DNA of 64,000 nt from Oryza sativa Japonica Group. Lineage: Eukaryota; Streptophyta; Magnoliopsida; Poales; Poaceae. Made by a program: the position numbers and the translations under genes. Position 1 is the first letter of the stretch; every line of letters starts with the position of its first letter. The DNA is taken from positions 32,790,001-32,854,000 of the forward strand of contig NC_089037.1 of NCBI RefSeq assembly GCF_034140825.1, read 5' to 3'. The notes under the pieces are model-generated. The model made no database searches. It had not been told where the DNA came from and saw only the letters and a program-made list of their open reading frames with translations. This document shows, piece by piece, positions 25,488 through 36,253 of the stretch.

Positions 25488-25799
25488 GGACGGAGCGGAG
25501 CTCGGGGCTCCGGGGAGGACGAGACGGGCCGCCTCCGGTGGTGGGCTCGAGCGGCTGGGGCTAACCGGTTTCGCCCAGCGCGAGTCGGAATGGCTCGGTC
25601 GGGCTTTGTACGGATCTGTCGTTTTGAGTAGGGGTGAAAAAAGCAACGGATTTTTTTTTGAATATCTAAAGTGGCTCAGTTTATACGTTTTAATATGTTC
25701 ATATTAGTTGTTCAATTTATCATTTTAGTTTAAACTTATTCTTAGACCCCACTTTAAAGCCACATGGCTAAACATAATCAACAACTCTCTTGATAAATA

Positions 25800-26033
25800 C
25801 TCCCTTCGTTTCAGGTTATAAGATGTTTTGATTTTGATTAAAGTCAAACTGCTCCAAGTTTAATAAAGTTTATAGACAAATATAATAATATTTACATTAC
25901 CAAATTAATTTTATTAAATTAATAATTAATCATAGTTTTATAATAAATTTATCTTGGATCGAAAATATTACTAGTTTTTCTATAAACTTGGTCAATTTGA
26001 AGGAATTCATCTTATAACCTAAAACGGAGGGAG
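25800..26033. mobile_element. Stowaway MITE (234 bp)
   Basis: Ends CTCCCTTCGTTTCAGGTTAT and, inverted, CTCCCTCCGTTTTAGGTTAT; flanking TA on both sides. AT-rich and noncoding. It lies upstream of the DUF616 gene start. Confidence 0.9.
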
Positions 26034-26729
26034 TAACACTTATACACCTCTCATTCGCGCATATAAGATTTTATTTTAGAAAGTTTTACCATTCACGTTG
26101 AAGTTAACACTAAATAGTTAATTTTATAAGTATGAATTTTTTAAATACGTTTACCCCCTTTTTATGAAAACAAAAGGAAAACGTTTCTGATTATTTCCGA
26201 TCGCTTTTATAGCTTCGGCGACACGGATGCAGTTACCATTTACGACTTACGACTTGAGAGGAGGAAGCAAAATTTATGGTTCTTTTTGGATTTGAAACAA
26301 TTCGAGACAACTTCACAGATGGACAAGATAGAGCATGCTTGACAGAATTGTGCATATTTGCATTTGATCTTTATGGTAGAGCCGCCATTTTCTATCTAGT
26401 TTCCCTACAAAAAGGCATTTCCAACATGGTAATTGGCTAAAAAGAAGTATAAAAAATACTCCTACTCTGCATTCAGAATTCAAGACCTTTATAATTGTCT
26501 TATGTGACTATATGAGGATGTAAAGTTGAGCAGCTGTTCTCATCAGATATCAGGAATGATTTCAAGATAATTGCCTTTTGTGACCTCAATAAAATTGCTT
26601 ACAGAGAACGAAGATTACAAGTCTGTGGTGAGGAGCACATAATTTGCACAGAAAATAACAGAGAAGGGCCAATACAAACTGTGGAATGTAAAACTTTTAA
26701 ATGAGTCTAACAACAAGGTTGTGCATACT
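26034..26729. other. Spacer and 3' region of the S9 gene
   Basis: AT-rich, no gene recognised; the last 150-200 bp is probably the 3' UTR of the S9 gene. Confidence 0.45.
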
Positions 26730-28261
26730 CTAACGCTTTGAGAACTGCGGGCGCTTGCGTGCCTTCTTAAGACCAGCCTTCTTCCTTTCAACTATACGGG
26801 TGTCTCTTGTCAGCAAACCTTCTCCCCTCAGAGTAACTTTGTTTGCGGTGCTGATCTTCACCAGTGCACGGGCGACGCCGAGGCAAATGGCCTGGGCTTG
26901 GCCCGAGAGACCACCCCCGTGAACTTTGACGAAGACGTCGTAGCTGTTCTCGAACCCTAGGGTCACCAGGGGTACCTTGCAGTACTCCATCCACATTGGA
27001 TTTCCTTGCAAATACTCCTGCGGATTTTTAATGTTTGAGCAGAGAGATTCACAAAAGATATTGTATGCTTGTGCACACCATTACACCAATTCCAGGCCAT
27101 TAGTGTAAACTTGAAAGCTAGTGTTTTGGTCTATGTGACCACAATTTATAGATAGTTCACAATAATTTAAAACTTATGCCCAAAACCGTAATTTGATCAA
27201 TATCAATGTTAGGTGTAGTTTAGGAGACTAATTATTTTAATAGAATATTCAATTTTGACTGTAGTTAATATATCTGCATCATCGAATAGTTTAATCCTCG
27301 ATAAAATGATCAAAGACACTATATGCATTATCATCGTTAAAACCTCTATGTGGAGTGGACAACCAGTATTCGTTATTTTCGACAATGTGAAGCACTGAAG
27401 CAAATGGTGCCAATCAAGGCATACCCTGAGAGCATCCTAAGCATGCAAGAGTGCAAGACTAGATTAATCATCTGAGTAACAGAACAAGAAGTTTGCACAA
27501 CCTCCATCAAGTACGCAAAACTAAACTTTATGTTCACTGTTATATTGAAGTTTCCTGATACATCATCTGTGTGACAAAACAAGCAGTTTCCACAATCTCC
27601 CTCAAGCATGTGTAAAGCTAAACATCAATGTCTACTTTTGTTAGTTGAAGTCTCCATTTTACTCTATGGTGAAGTTTTACTCCTTTTGGTGCATTGCATC
27701 CAATACCCGATTTCTGAAGCATAAATTGTGCATTCAACCAAACGCAGGATGAAATTAGAGCCTACAGGCTACATCCCCGAGCCCAAGATAATGCCGCTGC
27801 GATGGTTTTACGAGATTAGCAAGCGCGCATTTCTCGAGTCGAATCGGAAAGTAAGCGCGCAGGGCACGGGCACACACCTTGGCATCGCGGAAGTTGATGA
27901 ACACCCTTCCGGTGCCCTCCTGGAGCACGACGCGGGCGATGGCCGTCTTGCGGCGGCCCGTGGCGGTGATCCGCTGCGCCGCGAAGCCCCCGGGAAGCCG
28001 CTGCTTCACGTACTTTCGCAGCGCCGGTCCGGACAGCTCGTCCTCCACGGCCACCACCTCATCCGCCCCGTCCTCGGCGGGCGCCTCCTCCACCTCGACA
28101 GGCTCGGCGGCCTCGGCGGCGGAGGCGGCGAGCGCGAGGCGCGCGGCGCGGCGGGAGGAGGAGGAGGAGGGGAAGCGGAGGTGGAGGAGGGGGAGCGGGT
28201 GGAACTTGGAGGTGGAGGGGAGGGAGAGGTGGGAGAAGGCGGTGGTGAGGGAGAGCGCCAT
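26730..28261 (-). CDS. RPS9: Plastid 30S ribosomal protein S9, nuclear-encoded, 223 aa, 2 exons
   Basis: Exons 28261-27878 and 27017-26730, joined in phase 0 across an intron of 860 bp. The first 45 or so residues ([14 protein letters not shown], then Ser/Arg/Ala-rich) form a chloroplast transit peptide. An acidic linker (about 50-75, [17 protein letters not shown]) follows. The S9 domain spans about 93-223: [39 protein letters not shown], and the diagnostic C-terminus [11 protein letters not shown], which reaches the decoding site. Length and ending match bacterial-type S9 plus transit peptide. The 285-codon frame on the opposite strand (27728-28585) is a GC shadow. A housekeeping plastid translation gene. 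Confidence 0.95.
27469..27655. repeat. Diverged tandem duplication in the S9 intron (95-bp period)
   Basis: CATCTGAGTAACAGAACAAG at 27469 and CATCTGTGTGACAAAACAAG at 27564 begin two units that stay alignable through ACTAAAC... and TTGAAGT. Roughly three quarters identity by eye; old. Confidence 0.7.
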
Positions 28262-29045
28262 GGGAGGGAGAGCGTGTGCGGGGGAGAGAGATGGATAGGC
28301 CGCCGCGGCGATGGGAGAGGGATAAGCTTTTCCGCTTCTCGCCTGAATTTCTCGGCGTGCAGTGGTGGCGTCTCCACCGGTAGATTGGGAATCAACGACC
28401 GAGATTGTCTGGGATTAGGGAACAGAGGCTACAGGCCTACAGCCTACAGAGTGTGGTACAATGGCCCCGTTCTTCCTAATCGGCTGGATTATTTCCATTC
28501 GATTGCTTATTTATGTTATTCTACCGAAAATGTGATTTCCAAAAATATCTTTTTAGAAATGTCCACTGGCATTACATCAAACTAAACAATCTTACATCGG
28601 ACATGCTTTGACTATGCAAGCATACAAGTATTAGAGAATAATAAAGTGAAAAAAATACTAGGGAATTACATTGACCAACAGAAACAATAACCAAACAAAC
28701 AAGAGAAAGGGAAAGAAGAGGTGCTTGACATTTTTCACCTGTAAGATCTGATCACCGAACCAAATAGATAATAACTTAAGCTAGCCTTACAACTGAACTG
28801 CATCCACTTCACATGCAACCGTGAAGTAGCAGGGTCTTCCCCACACACAAGCCGTCTTTGTTTTCTTAACGATCGAAGGTTATGGTTGCCTATGGCCACG
28901 ACATGAGATTGGGTGAGTATTGAATCTCCATAAGGTCACACCTGCATCGGAAAAAAAAATGTTATCTAATATTGAGCTATGTACTCAGTATGTTCGGTTG
29001 TTTTTGCTGCGGATGTGCGGGAATGTGGGATGTAGAAGAATGCTA
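28262..29045. other. S9 gene promoter region and spacer
   Basis: The first about 180 bp upstream of the S9 ATG is GC-rich leader/promoter without an obvious TATA box, common in plastid-protein genes. The rest is AT-rich with nothing recognised. Confidence 0.45.
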
Positions 29046-29360
29046 AGAGTAAGGATAATAATAGAGCTCACTTTCTACTATTAGCCAATCTTAAAACCAA
29101 CACATATAATAGATTAGCTATAAGGTTGACTACAATTTTCTTTTCCTCTCTCTATCTCTCACTTATATAATAGATTAGCTATAAGGTTGACTACAATTTT
29201 CTTTTCCTCTCTCTATCTCTCACTTATACATTAATTGTATTTGTCTTGGAGCTTGTGTTAAGCTAGCTCTTGCATGAGAGCCAACACTCTTAACTTTTTG
29301 TTACATCTCTCCTCCACATAAGCTTATAGTAGGCTTATAGCTCAGTATTATACTTGCTCT
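29046..29360. mobile_element. MITE with AGAGYAAGKATAATA ends (about 315 bp)
   Basis: Left end AGAGTAAGGATAATAATAG and inverted right end AGAGCAAGTATAATACTGAG. The subterminal GCTATAAG and CTTATAG phrases fit the same family as 33796-34045. A clear target duplication was not seen. Contains a 61-bp perfect tandem duplication. Confidence 0.65.
29105..29226. repeat. Perfect 61-bp tandem duplication
   Basis: TATAATAGATTAGCTATAAG, continuing through CTCTCTATCTCTCACTTA, is present twice without differences by eye, period 61. It must be recent or still unstable. Confidence 0.9.
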
Positions 29361-30083
29361 AAGGAGAGTGCCCATTCCTTATAGTAGTTGTAGCATAACC
29401 ATATAAATAACAACCAAACATGCCTTCTCGAAGATTGGACGGTTTGTAGCCCCCATAGAGTGTCTTTGAAGTGGCACGTTGTAAGAGAATGACATATTGA
29501 TCACCATAGATAAATAGTATGACATCGGTATTACTATATTGTTAGTCTTTTGCTTTCATCGGTAACTGTTGCAGTAATTGAATGCCGTTGCAAGTTACAT
29601 CCATTTTGAAAATTTTACAGCCACTACGACAACAATCATATCCGAACACGTCTACTTACAGTTTAACCAATAAAAGTATCTCTTGCTATAGGTTATTTTC
29701 GAAATACGTTTAAAAGGAAACCAATAAGGAATAGCATTGCCATGAAATCATACAGAGGTCGGCAAAGTAGCTAAGTTTTCACCAACATTATTTTATATGA
29801 ATGAATTAGCATGATAAAACATTTAAATTATTAGTAGCAAAGTATTGGAAAAAGCAAAGCCATGCTCCATATTATCCATGATGGTCAGAAATGGTTAGAA
29901 TCGGTAGCATCTCTTCGGAAACGATGCTCGATCGGCCGGTAATTGACCATATTTATCATTTAAACTACTCAATATCGACATTAATACGATGCAGAAAGAA
30001 ATTATAAAAAACAAAATTTAAAAATAGCTAAAAACGGTACCCCTTAAAAAAAGGCGCCCGATCGATCGGGAATTTCCGTGACC
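29361..30083. other. Spacer with no recognised gene
   Basis: AT-rich; nothing recognised before the Pack-MULE target duplication. Confidence 0.45.
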
Positions 30084-30092
30084 GTTTTCATC

Positions 30093-31398
30093 GAGAAAAT
30101 GGACATTTAGCCACTTTCAAAAAGCGGTTTCGCTAGAATGCCATCCCGAAAACGCGTTTCGCTAAAATACCAATATGAAGCATGCACTCACCGCCACTTT
30201 GCCATTTTGGCCATTTTGTGCATTTCAATTGCATTTTCGTTGGAATGTAGCTTGATGGGACCAAATTGCCCTTGCTCGCCGGCTAAAAGAGGATCGATCC
30301 AGTTCATGGGAGGAAGACAACGAGCGCGGCGAGGTGGTCTACGTGGCTGAAATGGAGGAGGCGGCGAGCGAACACATGGCGGCGGCGGCGGCAACGATGG
30401 CGACGCGGGCATGGCAACGCCGCAGCGAAGGGAGATACACGACCTCCACACCGCCGACGACGACGCCCTGTCCGCCGACGAAGAAGCTGACGATGGTGAC
30501 GGCCATGACGATGGCCGGGATGCCGAACCCCCACCCCCACCAGCGTGCCAATGTCGATGGCCGGGATGCTCGACGAGGCGGAGGCGAGGTCGTCGAGGTG
30601 GAGGACTCGGCGGTGCTTGTAGACGAAGCGGCGGCGGCGGCGGCGGCGGCATCCTCGAGGTCGGGCGGGTGGAGGCTGCCCCTGCCCGCCACCGCCATAC
30701 GGCACCACAAAGGCGGAGGCAAGGTCGCCGAGGTGGCCTCGTGGCAGCGGAGGCTTGCGCTCCAGCTCGCTAGCAGCTGCTGCCGCCTCTCCACAGCGTC
30801 CCTCTCCGCCTCCTTCGCCGGCAAGGCTCGCCAGCAGCTGCTGTTGCCTCTCCATCGCATCCCCCTTCGCCTCCGTCACTGGCGAGGCCATGGGGCTACC
30901 CCTTCACTTCCGTCGCCGGCGAGGCCATGGGGCCGCTTCGAAATCCTAGCCGCCATCGTCGACCGCGGCGAAGTGACCTCAGAGATGTCGTCGTTGACCG
31001 CGGCGAGGTAGTCGGCGGAGGTGGCGAGGTCGAGGGAGGGGAAGATGTCGGAGGACTCGCCGGCCACCTCACCGTCTAGGCTATCCCATATAGCGCTGCT
31101 CTAGACGCCATCCATGGAGGAGGACGAGGAGGAAGACGGTGAGCTGCTCGTGGTGGACATGGAGATGACCGGCGAGGACGAGCTCCTCTCCCTCAACGGC
31201 GGCGGCGGAGGACATGAAGGGCAATTTTGTCTTGTCATCCGAAGGAGGAGCGAAAATGATTTCGAAAATGCACAAAAGGGCTAAAATGGCAAAGTGGCGG
31301 TGAGCACACGCTTCATATTGGCATTTTAGCGAAACGTGTTTTCGTGATGGCATTATAGCCAAACCGTGTTTTGAACATGGCTAAATGTCCATTTTCTC
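30093..31398. mobile_element. Pack-MULE (Mutator-like element, 1306 bp) carrying GC-rich gene-derived DNA
   Basis: Terminal inverted repeats about 150 bp long: GAGAAAATGGACATTTAGCC at the left and the same 20 bases inverted at the right, continuing through TTCGCTAAAAT and the CACCGCCACTTTGCCATTTT phrase. Both sides have the 9-bp direct repeat GTTTTCATC (30084-30092, 31399-31407), the classic Mutator duplication, perfectly preserved. The interior (about 30290-31220) is very GC-rich, unlike the arms, and encodes no transposase. This combination defines a Pack-MULE: a non-autonomous Mutator element with captured host sequence. Short frames cover it on both strands. One minus-strand stretch resembles a peptide/nitrate transporter (separate entry). 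Confidence 0.9.
30400..30545 (-). pseudogene. Captured fragment resembling an NPF (NRT1/PTR) transporter, inside the Pack-MULE
   Basis: A minus-strand frame reads GWGFGIPAIVMAVTIVSFFV (about 30536-30471), then GG. This resembles the segment around transmembrane helix 6 of NRT1/PTR family proteins, where GWGFGIP, then a hydrophobic run ending SFF, is characteristic. The downstream residues CHARVAIVAAAA may correspond to the family phrase TRVAQVLVAA. Sequence on either side is Pro/Ser/Ala-rich and unlike the family. The fragment is far too short for function (family members have about 12 helices). Recognition is from memory of the motif. Confidence 0.4.
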
Positions 31399-31570
31399 GT
31401 TTTCATCCCACCACTGCCATACGGCAGACCAAACGCAACCGAATAGAACGGCATGAAAAGGGTGAATATGGGCCCTCTGAGGAAGCCCACTGCATCCCGA
31501 AGTGGGCCTTTGTACAGCGTCAGACTGAAGCCCGTGAGTGTGAAACCAAAAAAAAAACAAAAAAAATTGT

Positions 31571-31643
31571 TCCATTGCCGGGATTTGAACCCGGGTCGTC
31601 TGGGTGAAAGCCAGATATCCTAACCGGACTAGACGACAATGGA
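31571..31643 (-). tRNA. tRNA-Glu(UUC), nuclear
   Basis: Minus strand: acceptor halves TCCATTG and CAATGGA pair fully. The anticodon stem TCTGG/CCAGA encloses loop CTTTCAC with anticodon TTC. The T arm is CCGGG-TTCAAAT-CCCGG, and the D region is GTCTAGTCCGGTTAGGAT. The base after the acceptor (31570) would be discriminator A. No CCA is encoded, as usual for a nuclear gene. A long T run follows on the minus strand (about 31568-31545), a good Pol III terminator. Internal A and B boxes are present in the normal places. It looks functional. Confidence 0.93.
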
Positions 31644-32387
31644 TCTGTGTTGGGCTTCTGTTACGTTTCGTGTTATCAAGAGTATCACCATGGAGCAAAG
31701 GCGTGCGTGCCTACTTGCAACGACTCGATGGGATTAGCTGTTGCCACGAGCTAACAGTCCAACGGGTAGCGTCTACACGAAACTATTGGATGGAAAACAA
31801 ACCACGACAATGTGGCACGCCACTTGACAGAGACCTTCACGCCAAGCACACGAACCCAACAAACCACGAGCGAGCGACAACGCAGCCGGCCGGGAAGCAC
31901 GCGCGCGTGCGTCAAAACCCCCGTACGTCAGTACGTGTGTTTTTTCGCGACCACGAGAACGAGGAAAGTCGATCGAGCACAGCCCACAGCGCCAGCGCCC
32001 GCGTCACGCGCGCGTACCTCGAGTCGCCTTGCGGCCTCGCCTCGCCGGCCGCGTGGCGCGGCGCGGCACACGCGGACGCGGGACGGGTAGTAGACGAGAG
32101 GGGGAGCAAAGCGCCAACGCGGGCGCACCGCGAAAATCATGCATTCGTGCGCCCGTGCCGTGCGCGCGGGCGCGGCCCGGCTGCTGCTTTCCATCGCCCG
32201 CGCCGCGCGCGCCCCACATCACATGTGGGCGCTCCCCCTCCTCTCCAACGCGCGGCAAACGCCACTCCACGCCACGCCGCTACGCCAGCCCCGCTGCGCC
32301 CATGCACAAACGTGATGAGACCCCACGAGCTAAGTAACATGTCGTGCGCAAACACGATCACAATATTGAATATCACAGAACGGTAAG
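31644..32387. other. GC-rich spacer upstream of tRNA-Glu
   Basis: 31850-32300 is CpG-rich with frames open on both strands (up to 260 codons), which is a GC artefact. No protein recognised. Confidence 0.45.
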
Positions 32388-32640
32388 ATGATACCCAAAT
32401 ATCAGATCTGATATCTACCAGATATCATGTACCATGCTAACTTTATCATAATCTCTAAAAACGAGACCTAGTATATACAAGATATCATGTTTGTTATCGA
32501 AAGTACAATGCTGATGTCAGCATGATACATAGGTACCGGATCTAATATCTACGGTGTATCATATTTGGTACCCTCGATATTATATTCGATACCTATTATG
32601 TTGATGTCAATTATTCCATTACCATGATACACCGTTACAT
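32388..32640. repeat. Palindromic GATATC/GATACC repeat cluster
   Basis: ATCAGATCTGATATCTACCA, then GATATCATGTACCATGCT, and later CTGATGTCAGCATGATAC, with further GATAC/GTATC words. It shares exact phrases with the cluster at 63490-63790 (GATCTGATATCT, GTACCATGCT, GTCAG-ATGATAC) and the theme of the 13.3 kb cluster. Confidence 0.75.
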
Positions 32641-33795
32641 AGTCTCTCATAACACAATCTGCTAGTACCAAGCACTGAAGCAGCACGGAACGTGTCAATG
32701 GCACTGGACTACTGGAGCTCTGGGAGGATAAGGAAAATAAATCAATAGTTGGTTGGTTCAACGTTGAGCAGATACAGTTCAGACCAACAACCAAGGTAAT
32801 ACTCCAGCTAGTACTCCGTAGTGCTTTTCCTGAACCTAGGTCGATCAAATCGGTCCCGTTCCACCCCAACTAACTGGACTCTAATATCTGCACTTACCAG
32901 AGGAAAGCTAGTTTTCCACTTTGATTAGCTGATCTGATCACCGACTTTTCTCTAAAGCAAAAGGGCATGGCAATTTGTAGCTGCAACGAACCGTGTTCAC
33001 ACACAAAGTCGATCGAAAACCAGGGCAGAAATTATTACGATCACTGAACATGACCGGCCATAGTAGCTGATCTGAGAGGTCAAAAGCATCGAGTCAAGGC
33101 GCTACCTTCTGCTGTTCAATTTGAACAACGGAAAGGAAAAGAAAAAGGAAAGAAAAGTTAAAAAAAAAAAGAGAGGGAAAGAGCGGTACAGATTTGAACC
33201 ACATTTTTTTTTCTCGAACGCATTTGAACCACATATCTTTAACTGAACAGAAGCATCGACGCTGACACTCGTAACAAGCCAATGCCAATTTCGATCTGCA
33301 AACCGCGAAACAAACTCGCACGAACAATTGCTAATTCTATCTGATTTTGAGTACACACCGGGTTGTAGAACCGTGCAAAATTACGGTCAAAACTAACATT
33401 TCCTAGCTACTAGTAGATTCTAATTCCAAAGACATGCAACCCGTGCATTGCATTCTACTCCACTCTGCACACCCCCAATTCCTCCTCAGTTTTAGCAAGT
33501 TTTTTGGACCTGTGTTCCGAAACCAGAGTATATACCTCGAATTCCATGCATTCACAGGAGTATGCTTGTGAATGTCACCAAAGCTCAAAAACTCCAAAAG
33601 CAAATGTTACTGGTGTCAGGTCAAGCAAACGGTACAAGCCAGCATAGTACATACACTGGCTGCTTGCCAACTCCGATGGCATCTTGGATTTCTTGGTCTC
33701 TTGCAGGTTTTTGCCTTGTCATTGTCCTGTCCTGCTGCTCCCTACTAGGATTATGTCCCACACAACTCAAGACAAAGTTCAAATCTTTCTCCCTA
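32641..33795. other. Spacer with no recognised gene
   Basis: No gene or repeat with clear ends was recognised. Confidence 0.4.
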
Positions 33796-34045
33796 AGAGC
33801 AAGTTTAATAGAATAGCCAACCACTAGCTCCAATTCATCTATATATAGTCAATCTAATAGCTCATTCATACAATAGTTACATACTACACTATCAATACTT
33901 GGTCCCACATGTCATACACACACTGCGTCTTGAAGTCCGTGCTACAGCTGGCTACAAATCTGTAGCCCGCTGCCCTTCTCTCTCCTTATTTATCTCCTTA
34001 AAATATGTTTGCAGCTGGCTTATAGCCTGCTATTGTACCTGTTCT
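33796..34045. mobile_element. MITE with AGAGCAAGTTTAATAG ends (250 bp)
   Basis: Left AGAGCAAGTTTAATAG and inverted right AGAACAGGTACAATAG pair at 12 of 16 positions. Subterminal AGCTGGCT and GCTACAAATCTGTAGC palindromes. Same family as 29046-29360. Confidence 0.65.
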
Positions 34046-34130
34046 AATGCTCACTCTCACAGTTAAGTACTATACTGTTCCCTAATGCTCACAGTTAAGT
34101 ATCCTGTTTGCTCCAGGGTGCTAGCACCTA

Positions 34131-34365
34131 CTCCATCCGTCCTTAAAAAAAAAGCAAACTCTAGGTTTCCGTGTCCAACTTTGACTGTCCGTCTTATATG
34201 AAATTTTTTTATAATTCGTATTTTCATTGTTGTTAGATGATAAAACATGATTAATATTTTATGCGTAACTTGTCTTTTTAATTTTTTATATAATTTTTTA
34301 AATAAGACGGACGGTCAAACGTTGTACACGGAAATCAGGGTTTGTTTTTTTTGGTACGGAGGGGG
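34131..34365. mobile_element. Stowaway-like MITE (235 bp)
   Basis: Left CTCCATCCGTCCTTAAAAAA, right inverted CCCCCTCCGTACCAAAAAAA. Inner arms TTTCCGTGT and ACACGGAAA, and CCGTCTTAT and ATAAGACGG, pair. TA precedes the left end; the right TA is not kept. Confidence 0.8.
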
Positions 34366-35278
34366 TTGGGCATGCATAATAGTACTACACTAAGATTATG
34401 CAAGAAAGAACGTGTCTTGCTGATGATGAGTTCTTCTGAAGCAACATGCCGACATGCTTCGAGGTTAATTTGATTGCAAGATTCTTTTATTCAGATGCAT
34501 CCATGTATACATGCTTAAAGTAACAGAAAAATAATAATCTTGATGTGCTACCAGTAGTATTACTTTCAGTAAAAACCAAGTGAATATATGTATAATCCAT
34601 CATGGTAATGGTAAGATCGAAACGTGCATGTGATGATCAAAAAGCTTTTTGGGGCGAAACAAACTGCCAGATAAATTACCCTTCTTCCAGCTCGGATGAT
34701 CCAAGCGCCGAGGCTGGTGGTAAAAACAAAACGATCGCAGCATCCAAGAGTGGAGTAGATCTCACACTGACTACGGGCCCCACCTGTCACACACACTGAG
34801 AGACAGAGAGAGGAGAGGAGGAGCTCCTCTTCACAAGAACCAATGGAGATATACTGGTAAAGATAAGTTTTTTTTTTTACTCCTGGTTAAGTTAGGGCAC
34901 TGTTAGAGTTAGCCAGTGAGGTGTCTGATGCGAGCAGAGGAGGACGAAGAAGAGCCAAGTCGCCAGCCACTAGCGTCTGTGCTCTGTGCTGCTGCCTGTA
35001 CAAACAGGAACAGAGAGACAGAGAGAGAGCACCCAGAGCCAAGAGGGATAAAGGGGGAGAAGAAGCAAAGAAGCTAGAGGAGAGAGCTGGAGAAGAAGAA
35101 AGAAAAGCTAAGAGAAGAGAGATTTCAGAGAGGAGAAGCTCGCCATGATGGCCGGTGTGGTAGCTTGGATGGTTAAAGGGAGGACACCACTCGTCTGGTA
35201 AAGCTCAAAGGAAGCTGCTTTGTGCCCTTTTCCTTCCATTGCTTTCCCCTTGCTGCCTCTTTTCTTTGCCTTGCCTTC

Positions 35279-35280
<2 letters not shown>
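34366..35280. other. Promoter and start of the 5' leader of the BTB gene
   Basis: A GA-rich stretch (34795-34830 and 34985-35140) precedes the (CT)46 tract. The transcription start is probably around 34850-34950, but no firm TATA box was seen. A donor-like CTG|GTAAAGC at about 35200 suggests a first leader intron. Confidence 0.4.

Positions 35281-35372
<92 letters not shown>
35281..35372 (+). repeat. (CT)46 microsatellite in the BTB gene leader
   Basis: 92 bp of uninterrupted CT, inside the region expected to be transcribed upstream of the BTB gene. Confidence 0.95.
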
Positions 35373-35375
<3 letters not shown>

Positions 35376-35703
35376 TTTTCAACTGTGGGGGAGAAAGAAA
35401 TGATGTGAGGTTCTTGTCATGCCTGGCTAGATGCTGCAGCTGGCTCATGATTAATACTGGCTGCTGCGGAGCTGTGGTGGGGAAGAGGTATTTTGTTCTC
35501 TTCTTGGCAATTTGTTCAGTCTGTGCCATTGTGTGACAGCTTGAACTTTTGAGGAGAATTCGTCCTGGTTTGCCCTATGGTAGGTGATTTTTTGGTGAAC
35601 TGGTGATGTTGCAGTTCATGAATTTACTCAAGGATTGGGGCTTGGTGCGTGCCCGGAACTGAAGAGTGGAGGAGGATTGTGCTCAGTGCCTCTTCAGTCA
35701 GAG

Positions 35704-36183
35704 GTATGTTATTGTTAGCTCCTTTGGTCATTTTCCTGTTTGCACTTCAGTGTTCTTGCCTTTGTTAGTTTATTAAGAAAAGTTAGGACTGTTTGCTTGT
35801 GAGTTGTGAATTATGTTGAATTTGGCCGCTCTATAAGGTGTGATTTTCATTGGTCGCCGTTCCAATTCGCTGAAGATAGAGCGTCCTGTTTTCAGGCTCT
35901 GCAAATTTTGGTATTTGTGGTCGTTCATGTTAGGTTCCAAGCTTATGAATTTCCTAATATTTGGATTTAACTTAGAAACTGCAGTATCTGAGATGCAGGT
36001 TAGGAAAAGGTGGCTTAACTGAAAATTATGTATGTTCTATATGGTTTGCTTCCTGCTCATACAGTAGATACTCTAAATTGTCAGCTCTTCTTGTTTAATT
36101 ACATACATTCACTATCATGACCATTTTAGCTAGTTGCTTAAAACTTGAGTTCACTAATTTTGCTCTTATGGATTGCTGCTCAG
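35704..36183 (+). other. 5' UTR intron of the BTB gene
   Basis: Donor CAGAG|GTATGTT and acceptor TGCTGCTCAG|GTATATG bracket 480 bp, ending 70 bp before the start codon. Strong sites, and a T-rich body. Confidence 0.55.
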
Positions 36184-36253
36184 GTATATGAACAAGTGCT
36201 AGTTCTACAGTTAATATCAGACAAGTCATTGGCCGTAAGCTTCCTAAGGCAAC

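Noticed and set aside
27728-28585. 285-codon frame on the plus strand
   Set aside because: Antisense to the plastid S9 gene and its promoter; Gly/Arg-rich shadow of a GC-rich exon.
29105-29226. Paired repeat as ends of an LTR element
   Set aside because: The two units are directly adjacent with nothing between and lie inside a MITE; no LTR or virus-like frame was seen anywhere in the window.
31604-32386. 260-codon frame near the tRNA
   Set aside because: It begins inside the tRNA-Glu gene and runs through a CpG-rich spacer that is open in five frames; no domain.
35173-35536. Leu/Ser and Arg/Glu frames across the CT tract
   Set aside because: A dinucleotide repeat is open in all frames; this is leader DNA of the BTB gene.
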